14,341 bases of DNA from Phycisphaerales bacterium (lineage in GTDB: Bacteria > Planctomycetota > Phycisphaerae > Tepidisphaerales > Tepidisphaeraceae). Positions within the stretch are counted from its first letter, which is position 1. Every line of letters starts with the position of its first letter. This document shows positions 7,940 to 13,573 of the stretch, piece after piece. The notes beneath the pieces were generated by a model, which had not been told where the DNA came from, did not search any database, and was given only the letters and a program-made list of their open reading frames with translations. A program made the position numbers and the translations under genes. Location: assembly GCA_028288945.1 (NCBI GenBank), contig JAQGHH010000174.1, positions 1-14,341 on the forward strand. Reading direction: 5' to 3'.

Positions 7940-8965
7940 ATGCGAGCGTTCCATTTTTCGCCGACCCGCCTGTTGCCGCTGGTCGCCCTGTTGTTTCTCG
8001 CCGGCTGCGGCACGCCGAGTTTCCTCATCACGCCCGTCGCAAACACCAACCAGCTCGATGAAACCCAAGTCGCCCCCGGCAAAGGGTGGTCGCCCGGCAA
8101 GGTCGCGATCGTCGAAGTCGAAGGAATGCTGGTCAATGCGAAGGCCGGCGGTCTGCTCCAGGCGACCGAAAATTCGCTGAGCCTCTTCACCCAGGAAATG
8201 GAGCGCGCGGAGAACGACGCTTCGGTGAAGGCCGTCGTCCTGCGCGTCAACTCGCCGGGGGGGACGGTGTCGGCCTCCGACGCGATGTACCAGATCGTCC
8301 GCCGGTTCAAAAAGAAAACCGGCAAACCCGTCGTCGCCTCGATCCAGGAAGTCGGCGCCAGCGGCGCGTATTACGTCAGCTGCGCCGCCGACAAAATCGT
8401 CGCCCAGCCCACCAGCATCGTCGGCAGCATCGGGGTGATCTTTGAGAGCATGGAATTCGCCGGCACCCTCGACAAAGTCGGCGCCCGCGCCTGGGCCATC
8501 ACCAGCGGCCCGCTCAAGGAAATGGGATCGCCTTTCAAGCCCCTCGAGCCGCGCGAGCGCGCGGTGATGCAGGAGATGGTGGACGAATACTTCACGCGCT
8601 TCGTGGAGGTCGTCCGCTCCAACCGCCCGTTGACGGAGAAGGTGGTCGTGAACGTCGGCGAGTACAAGCAGCCCGACTATGCCGGGGATTTCAGCGGCCG
8701 CATTTTCAGCGGCGAGCAAGGCAAGGCCCGCGGGTTGGTCGACGAAACCGGCCTGCTCAGCGACGCGATCGATCTGGCAAAAAACCTTTCCAAGTCGCCC
8801 GCCGCCGGCGTTATCATGTACAAGCGGCCGTACGGGTATTCCGGCTCGATCTACGCCTCGGGCTCGACCCCCGCGCCCAAGGCGAACGTGACGACGATCG
8901 ACATCCCCGGTGCGGCAGGGTTTGTGCCGGCCGGCTTTTATTATGTGTGGCGACCCGGAATCTGA
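7940..8965 (+). CDS. sppA: Signal-peptide peptidase SppA, S49 family, predicted lipoprotein
   Basis: The 341-residue S49 serine peptidase would degrade cleaved signal peptides or other membrane-embedded peptides. The catalytic Ser141 lies in EVGASGAYYVS and the general-base Lys193 in SGPLKEMGSPFKP. Their 52-residue spacing equals that of the Ser/Lys pair of Bacillus SppA (S147/K199). VNSPGGTVSASD at about 103-114 is the usual family segment, as is PTSIVGSIGV. The single-domain length matches the short SppA type, not the double-length E. coli form. The N-terminus ends in a lipobox, LAGC with Cys23, after a hydrophobic stretch, so the enzyme is probably lipid-anchored rather than held by a transmembrane helix. 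The ATG at 7940 is chosen because GGAAGGA lies just upstream and the lipoprotein signal starts there; an in-frame ATG at 7865 lacks a ribosome binding site. Confidence 0.9.
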   Translation: MRAFHFSPTRLLPLVALLFLAGCGTPSFLITPVANTNQLDETQVAPGKGWSPGKVAIVEVEGMLVNAKAGGLLQATENSLSLFTQEMERAENDASVKAVVLRVNSPGGTVSASDAMYQIVRRFKKKTGKPVVASIQEVGASGAYYVSCAADKIVAQPTSIVGSIGVIFESMEFAGTLDKVGARAWAITSGPLKEMGSPFKPLEPRERAVMQEMVDEYFTRFVEVVRSNRPLTEKVVVNVGEYKQPDYAGDFSGRIFSGEQGKARGLVDETGLLSDAIDLAKNLSKSPAAGVIMYKRPYGYSGSIYASGSTPAPKANVTTIDIPGAAGFVPAGFYYVWRPGI

Positions 8966-9002
8966 AAACGCGAGGGCACAATGAGCACCATGCGGGAAAA
9001 TC

Positions 9003-9101
9003 GAAGATGGAGGATGGAGAATAGAGGATGGCGCGCAATTTCGGCCATCCTCTATCCTCCATCCTCTTCTGCCTACTGCCCTCTGCCTACTGCCTACTAC
9101 C
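9003..9101. repeat. Composite heptamer array C: inverted GAGGATG units followed by TACTGCC units
   Basis: The left arm (9003-9030) has four heptamers of consensus GAGGATG. The right arm (9046-9066) has three of the complement CATCCTC; the loop is 9031-9045. The unit second from the loop is the variant on both sides (GAGAATA and TATCCTC). Without losing the 7-base phase, five units of a different heptamer, consensus TACTGCC, continue at 9067-9101. No matching GGCAGTA arm is present. The array sits between sppA and the VWA-protein gene. Confidence 0.88.
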
Positions 9102-9119
9102 CTCCAACCGGCGGATGAA

Positions 9120-10199
9120 ATGATCTCGATCACGTGCACCCATTGCCAGACGGTTCTGAACATCGACGACGCCTTCGCCGGAGGCGTCTGCCGATGCCAG
9201 CACTGCGGGACGATCCAGACCGTCCCCGCCCACTTGAAGAACGGCTCGGCCCCCGCCCCGTCTTCCTCAAAAGCCCTCTACCAAAATAAGGCCCGCGCCT
9301 CCGCCGGCGCCGCCCCGCAGGGCGGCCGGCGCGAGCTCGACGATCTGGCCCAGGCCGTCGCCAGCAGTGGGCTGAGCAACAGCGGACTCTCGGGCAGTGG
9401 CTTAAACAATCGCAGTGGCTCGCCACTTCCCGCCGCCTCTTCTTCTCGAGCAAGCCTCCGCCCCGCCGGCCCGGTTCAGGCCGCCTCTCCGGCACCCGCC
9501 ACCGAACAGGAACAACGCCGGGAAAGGAAATCCGTCCCGCTCATTCCCGTGCTGGCCATCGGCGGCGGCCTTGTCGTCGTGTTGATCGGCCTGGGTGTTT
9601 TCCTCGCCCTGCGTGGCCCCAATCCCTCAAGTACGACCTCCGGCACGGGCGGAACAGGCAGTACCGTCGCCGGCCCCGGGCTCTGCGGCGTATCGATCAC
9701 CTCCCCCAGCGTCGTCTACGTCCTCGACCGTGGCAATGCCACCGCCCACCTCTTCGACCCCCTCAAAGCCGCAACCTATCGCTCGCTCGAATCCCTCGGC
9801 CCCGACCGCAAGTTCGAAGTCATCTTCTGGAACAACGGCGGCGAAGACGCCGCCTATCCCGCCGATTCGCTCGCCAACGCAACCCCCGAAGAAATTGAAA
9901 AGTGCAAACGCGCCTTCGAGGACCTCGTCGGCACCGGTAATAGCCACCTCCGCGGTGCCCTCGACAAGGCGATGGCGCGTCAACCCGCCGCCATCGTCAT
10001 CGCCACCGGCAAAGACCGCCTCGACAGCGACGACGATCTCGCCCTGGCCGACGCCCAGGAAGCCGCCAAAGGCAAGGTGAAGTTCTACACCTTCGCCGTA
10101 GGCAAAGAGATCGAAAACCCCGTCCTCAAAATCGCCGCCTCCGCCACGGGCGGCCAATACCGCCAGGTCCCCGAATCCGAACTACGCGGCGCTCCTTAA
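9120..10199 (+). CDS. Zinc-ribbon, transmembrane, VWA-like protein of unknown function
   Basis: The 359-residue protein starts with a zinc ribbon (C6-x2-C9 and C26-x2-C29, plus C24). A Ser/Gly/Ala/Pro-rich low-complexity linker follows (about 40-135, with SGL repeats at 83-94), then one transmembrane helix at about 139-164 (VPLIPVLAIGGGLVVVLIGL) and a C-terminal domain with von Willebrand A-like strands (VVYVLDRGN, KFEVIFWNNG, AAIVIATGKD, KVKFYTFAVGK). The metal site appears degenerate: the usual DxSxS is D203-R-G-N-A, and the later Thr position reads GTGNSHLRGAL. The topology predicts a cytoplasmic zinc ribbon and a periplasmic VWA-like domain, suggesting a scaffolding or sensing role; no specific function is known to me. 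ATG at 9120 has only a weak GGCGGA upstream. Composite array C precedes it. Confidence 0.8.
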   Translation: MISITCTHCQTVLNIDDAFAGGVCRCQHCGTIQTVPAHLKNGSAPAPSSSKALYQNKARASAGAAPQGGRRELDDLAQAVASSGLSNSGLSGSGLNNRSGSPLPAASSSRASLRPAGPVQAASPAPATEQEQRRERKSVPLIPVLAIGGGLVVVLIGLGVFLALRGPNPSSTTSGTGGTGSTVAGPGLCGVSITSPSVVYVLDRGNATAHLFDPLKAATYRSLESLGPDRKFEVIFWNNGGEDAAYPADSLANATPEEIEKCKRAFEDLVGTGNSHLRGALDKAMARQPAAIVIATGKDRLDSDDDLALADAQEAAKGKVKFYTFAVGKEIENPVLKIAASATGGQYRQVPESELRGAP

Positions 10200-10205
10200 T
10201 TAATA

Positions 10206-10234
10206 TTGTGGCATGTTGAAACCCCATGCCACAA
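10206..10234. repeat. Hairpin with TTGTGGCATG arms
   Basis: A perfect 10-bp inverted repeat (10206-10215 and 10225-10234) encloses a 9-base loop, a few bases after the VWA-protein stop. It could terminate that transcript, but no T-run follows directly; a run of seven T starts 21 bases later. Its outer arm shares TTGTGGCA with the hairpin near 13486. Confidence 0.7.
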
Positions 10235-10286
10235 ACGGCCACGCCCGCTCGCGCTTTTTTTCTACCAGTGGCGGCCAAGCCGCGTC

Positions 10287-10292
10287 TATGAT
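10287..10292 (+). promoter_or_regulatory. Candidate -10 element upstream of hsp20
   Basis: TATGAT matches five of six bases of the sigma-70 -10 consensus and is 32 bases before the hsp20 ATG. No acceptable -35 is seen at 16-19 bases upstream and no CIRCE-type heat-shock operator (TTAGCACTC inverted repeat) is present. It is weak support only. Confidence 0.25.
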
Positions 10293-10323
10293 AGTCCGTT
10301 CATCTCCAACTGGGAGTAACGTC

Positions 10324-10752
10324 ATGCCGATGAGCGCCGCCGCCGATCCCCCCTTCCAGAACCTTGCCCGCCAGGCAAGGAAGCTCATGGACCAGATGCA
10401 GAAGGGCTATTACACCTTCTCCCCGAGCGACGTCTGGACGCCCAACGTCAACCTATACGAGACCGGCGGCTGTTACCTGGTGTGCGTGGATCTGGCCGGC
10501 GTCGATAAGGACAAGATCGACCTTGAAGTCCACGACGGCCGCCTCCGCCTCCGCGGCTCCCGGCCCGTGCCCCTGCCCGGAGACAGCGGCCCCGAAGAGC
10601 ACGCCGAAGGCAAGAAGATGCGCGTGCACCTGATGGAGATCGACCACGGCTCCTTCAGCCGCGAAGTCGAGCTCCCCTCAGACATCAACCGTGAAGCGAT
10701 CTCCGCCTCCTACCGCAACGGAATGCTGTGGGTGGAAATTCCAAAGGCGTAG
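10324..10752 (+). CDS. Small heat-shock protein, Hsp20/alpha-crystallin family
   Basis: The 142-residue chaperone would hold unfolding cytosolic proteins in a refoldable state. The alpha-crystallin domain covers about residues 38-140: VWTPNVNLYETGGCYLVCVDLAGVDKDKIDLEVHDGRLRLRG opens it and the hallmark near the end reads SASYRNGMLWVEIPK, matching the family A-x-x-x-NG-x-L signature. The N-terminal arm (1-37) is short and the usual C-terminal I-x-I/V tail is missing because the protein ends two residues after EIP. This may limit assembly of large oligomers (inference). The ATG at 10324 has GGGAG 8 bases upstream. An in-frame ATG at 10213 is less likely because the extra 37 residues are unrelated to the family. 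It is directly upstream of lon. Confidence 0.88.
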   Translation: MPMSAAADPPFQNLARQARKLMDQMQKGYYTFSPSDVWTPNVNLYETGGCYLVCVDLAGVDKDKIDLEVHDGRLRLRGSRPVPLPGDSGPEEHAEGKKMRVHLMEIDHGSFSREVELPSDINREAISASYRNGMLWVEIPKA

Positions 10753-10757
10753 GTGGA

Positions 10758-10888
10758 GGTTCAAAGGTTGAAGGGTTCAAGAGTTCAAGGGTTCAGGAAT
10801 AGGCCAATGTCGACCGCCGCTTCCTTTTCTCCTAACTCAACACCCGAGCCCTTGAACCCTTGAACTGTTGAACCCTTGAACTGTTGAA
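10758..10888. repeat. Inverted octamer array D, unit TTCAAGGG (5 + 5 copies)
   Basis: Left arm 10758-10797 is five octamers of the GGTTCAAG type. Right arm 10849-10888 is five of the complement type (CCCTTGAA or CTGTTGAA). The loop is 51 bases. Period 8 distinguishes it from arrays A-C (period 7), while the layout is the same. It fills the gap between the hsp20 stop (10752) and the lon start (10897), leaving 5 and 8 bases. Confidence 0.92.
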
Positions 10889-10896
10889 CCCTACTC

Positions 10897-13392
10897 ATGT
10901 CCGAATCCCAAATCATCGAACGGACTCCGACGGCGACGGTCATTCGGACCGGCACCAACGGGCAGCGCACCGTACTGCCCAACGAACTGCCCATCCTCCC
11001 CATCCGCAACATCGTCGTCTTTCCGGGCACCGTCATGCCCCTCAACGTCGGCCGCCAAAAGAGCAAGGCCCTGCTCGACGAAGTCATGCCGGGAGACAAA
11101 CTCATCGGCGTCAGCACCCAAAAGAGCGCCGAAACCGAAGACCCCGGCTACCCCGACCTCAACACCGTCGGCGTCGCCTCGGTCATTCTCAAGCTCTTCA
11201 AGCTCCCCGACGGCAACCAGTCCATCATCGTCCACGGCCTCGCCCGCTTCCGCCTGCTCTCCATCGAACGCACCGAGCCCTTCGCGGTCGGTCGGATCGA
11301 AGTTCTCGAAGACTATTACACGCCGGGCCCCGAACTCGATGCCCTGGTGGCTTCGGTGCGCCAGCAGGCCAACCGCGTGATCGAGCTCTCCCCCAATACG
11401 CCCGATGAAGCCGCCCAGGTCCTCAACAGCATCACCAACCCCTCGGCGCTGGCCGATTTCCTGGCCGCCAACCTTCAGGCCGACACCGCCGAGAAGCAGC
11501 AGATGCTCGAGGAGCTCGACGTCGAAAAACGCCTGCGCATGATCGCGGCCCGCATGGCCACGCAGCTCGACGTCCTTGAATTGCAGAGCAAAATCCAATC
11601 GCAGGTGAAGGAGAACATCGACAAGAGCCAGCGCCGCTACTACCTCCAGGAGCAGCTCAAGGCCATCCGCAAGGAACTGGGCGAATCCGAAGGGGGCGGC
11701 GGGGGCGGTGAGGTCGAGCAGTTGCGCCAGCGACTCGTCGCCGCCAAGCTGCCCGAAAACGTCATGAAGGAGGCCGACCGCGAGCTGAGCCGCCTGGAAT
11801 CCATTCCCAGCGCCTCCCCCGAGTACGGCGTCATCCGCACTTACCTTCAAATTCTCAGCGAGCTCCCGTGGTCGCTGACGACGGACGATAAGCTCGAGCT
11901 CGCCGACGCCCGCCAAATTCTTGACCGCGACCACTTCGACCTCGACAAGGTCAAACGCCGCATTATCGAATACCTGGCCGTGCTCAAGCTCAAGCGCAGC
12001 AAGGACGAGAGCGGCAGCGTCCGCAATCCCGGCGCGATCCTCTGCTTCGTCGGTCCCCCGGGCGTCGGCAAGACGAGCCTGGGCAAGAGCATCGCCGAGG
12101 CGATGGGCCGCAAGTTCATCCGCGTCGCGCTGGGCGGCGTGCGCGACGAGGCCGACATCCGCGGCCATCGCCGGACCTACATCGGCTCCATGCCCGGCCG
12201 CATCATCGCCGAGCTGCGCAAGGCCGGGAGCAATAACCCGGTCATGATGCTCGACGAGATCGACAAGCTCGGCGCGGACTTCCGTGGCGACCCTTCTGCC
12301 GCCCTACTCGAAGTCCTCGACCCCGCGCAAAACCACACGTTCACCGACCACTACCTCGACGTCCCCTTCGACCTCTCGCGCGTGCTGTTTATCGCCACCG
12401 CCAACACGATGGACACCATCCCCGGCCCCCTGCGCGACCGCATGGAGGTCATCGAAATCCCCGGCTACACGGATGCCGACAAGCTCGACATCGCCAAACG
12501 CTACCTCGTCCCCCGCCAACTCGAATCCAACGGCCTGACCGTCCGCGAGGCGCGCTTCACCGACGCCGCACTGCGCTGGATCATCGAGGGCTACACCCGC
12601 GAGGCCGGCGTGCGAAACCTTGAGCGGAACATCGGCGCGGTCTGCCGGTCCATTGCCGCGGACGTCGTCGGAGGAAAGACCGAGAAGGTGAACGTCGACC
12701 GCGAACTCGTCACGCGCGTGCTCGGCCCCCGGCGTTTCGAGCCCGAACTCGCCTCGCGCACCAGCGTCCCCGGCGTCGCCACCGGCATGGCCTACACCCC
12801 CGTCGGCGGAGAAATCCTCTTCATCGAAGCCTCCCGCTTCCCCGGCAAAGGCGCGATTACGCTCACAGGCCAGATCGGCGACGTGATGAAGGAATCCGCC
12901 ACCGCCGCGTTCTCGCTCGTCCGCTCCCGCGCCGCCCAACTGGGCATCGACCCGAAGCTCCTTGCCGAGAGCGACATCCACATTCACGTCCCCGCCGGCG
13001 CGGTCCCCAAGGACGGCCCCAGTGCCGGCGTCGCGATGTTCACCGCCCTCGCCTCGCTGCTGTTGAATAAGCCCGTGCGCCACGACGTCGCCATGACCGG
13101 CGAAATCACCCTCCGCGGCCTTGTCCTCCCCATCGGCGGCCTGAAGGAAAAAACCCTCGCCGCCATGCGGGCCGGCATCAAACAGGTCATCGTCCCCAAG
13201 CGCAACGAAAAAGACCTCCCCGACATCCCCGATGAAGTAAAGAACACCCTCAAGTTCCACTTCGCCGAAAACGTAGACGAGGTGCTGGCGGTGGCTTTGG
13301 GAACCGCCGGCCGCAAACCCGCGTCCACCCCCTCCCCCAAAGGCAACGGCGTCTCCCGCAACTCCCGAAAACCCGCCCCGCAGGCGCGGTGA
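10897..13392 (+). CDS. lon: ATP-dependent Lon protease (endopeptidase La)
   Basis: This complete 831-residue LonA degrades damaged and short-lived proteins in the cytosol as a ring-shaped hexamer. The N-terminal substrate-binding domain spans about 28-225 (LPILPIRNIVVFPGTVMPLN). A helical region follows, with a glycine-rich break at 266-271. The AAA+ module has Walker A GPPGVGKT at 386-393, Walker B VMMLDEIDK with D453/E454, and the segment GGVRDEADIRGHRRTYIGSMPGRI. The protease domain from about 620 has the catalytic dyad Ser709 (KDGPSAG) and Lys752 (GGLKEK), spaced 43 residues apart as in E. coli (S679/K722). It ends with a short basic tail from about 805. The ATG at 10897 has no Shine-Dalgarno sequence; the 8-base gap after array D reads CCCTACTC. 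Co-transcription with hsp20 is plausible as the two genes are co-directional and separated only by the repeat. Confidence 0.97.
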   Translation: MSESQIIERTPTATVIRTGTNGQRTVLPNELPILPIRNIVVFPGTVMPLNVGRQKSKALLDEVMPGDKLIGVSTQKSAETEDPGYPDLNTVGVASVILKLFKLPDGNQSIIVHGLARFRLLSIERTEPFAVGRIEVLEDYYTPGPELDALVASVRQQANRVIELSPNTPDEAAQVLNSITNPSALADFLAANLQADTAEKQQMLEELDVEKRLRMIAARMATQLDVLELQSKIQSQVKENIDKSQRRYYLQEQLKAIRKELGESEGGGGGGEVEQLRQRLVAAKLPENVMKEADRELSRLESIPSASPEYGVIRTYLQILSELPWSLTTDDKLELADARQILDRDHFDLDKVKRRIIEYLAVLKLKRSKDESGSVRNPGAILCFVGPPGVGKTSLGKSIAEAMGRKFIRVALGGVRDEADIRGHRRTYIGSMPGRIIAELRKAGSNNPVMMLDEIDKLGADFRGDPSAALLEVLDPAQNHTFTDHYLDVPFDLSRVLFIATANTMDTIPGPLRDRMEVIEIPGYTDADKLDIAKRYLVPRQLESNGLTVREARFTDAALRWIIEGYTREAGVRNLERNIGAVCRSIAADVVGGKTEKVNVDRELVTRVLGPRRFEPELASRTSVPGVATGMAYTPVGGEILFIEASRFPGKGAITLTGQIGDVMKESATAAFSLVRSRAAQLGIDPKLLAESDIHIHVPAGAVPKDGPSAGVAMFTALASLLLNKPVRHDVAMTGEITLRGLVLPIGGLKEKTLAAMRAGIKQVIVPKRNEKDLPDIPDEVKNTLKFHFAENVDEVLAVALGTAGRKPASTPSPKGNGVSRNSRKPAPQAR

Positions 13393-13395
13393 GTG

Positions 13396-13457
13396 GCTGA
13401 GCGGAATAGCCGCGAAGGCGCGAAGGCAGTCGCGTCTTCGCGGCTATTCCGCTCAGC
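13396..13457. repeat. Long perfect hairpin after lon, CGCGAAG-type units
   Basis: A perfect 22-bp inverted repeat (13396-13417 with 13436-13457) starts three bases after the lon stop. After one G-T position the stem continues for five more base pairs (13419-13423 with 13430-13434), leaving a 6-base loop. The left arm holds two adjacent octamers of the form SCGCGAAG (13410-13425), so it may belong to the same class as arrays A-D. It could act as a strong transcript end or stabiliser for lon, although no T-run follows. Confidence 0.85.
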
Positions 13458-13485
13458 GGTTCCCCAATGGCCCGACCATGCAAAT

Positions 13486-13509
13486 TGTGGCACGGGCGCC
13501 CCGCCCGTG
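13486..13509. repeat. Hairpin with CACGGGCG arms
   Basis: An 8-bp perfect stem (13491-13498 with 13502-13509) with a three-base C loop sits between lon and the propeller gene. The bases before it, ATTGTGGCA, are the same as those beginning the hairpin at 10206. Both may be copies of one small intergenic element type. Confidence 0.65.
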
Positions 13510-13573
13510 TTATCACTTCAACGCGGCCGTCTCAAGTCGCGCACGACCCACCTCCGCCCAAAGAGAGAAGAAC

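Noticed and set aside
7831..8325. Upstream extension of the metallopeptidase frame to 291 codons
   Set aside because: The extra N-terminal part overlaps sppA on the opposite strand and has no family similarity; a ribosome binding site and the conserved start lie at 7830.
9003..9101. Short repeats as a possible CRISPR array
   Set aside because: Units are 7 bases, contiguous and without spacers, and no cas gene is nearby. The same holds for the other arrays.
7670..9163. 497-codon minus-strand frame opposite sppA
   Set aside because: SppA on the plus strand has the lipobox, catalytic Ser and Lys; the antisense frame reads as low-complexity shadow sequence and crosses repeat array C.
10216..10228. 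TTGAAACCCCATG resembling the two boxes of a sigma-32 heat-shock promoter before hsp20
   Set aside because: The two boxes are directly adjacent, without the required spacer of about 11-16 bases, and the bases belong to the hairpin at 10206-10234.
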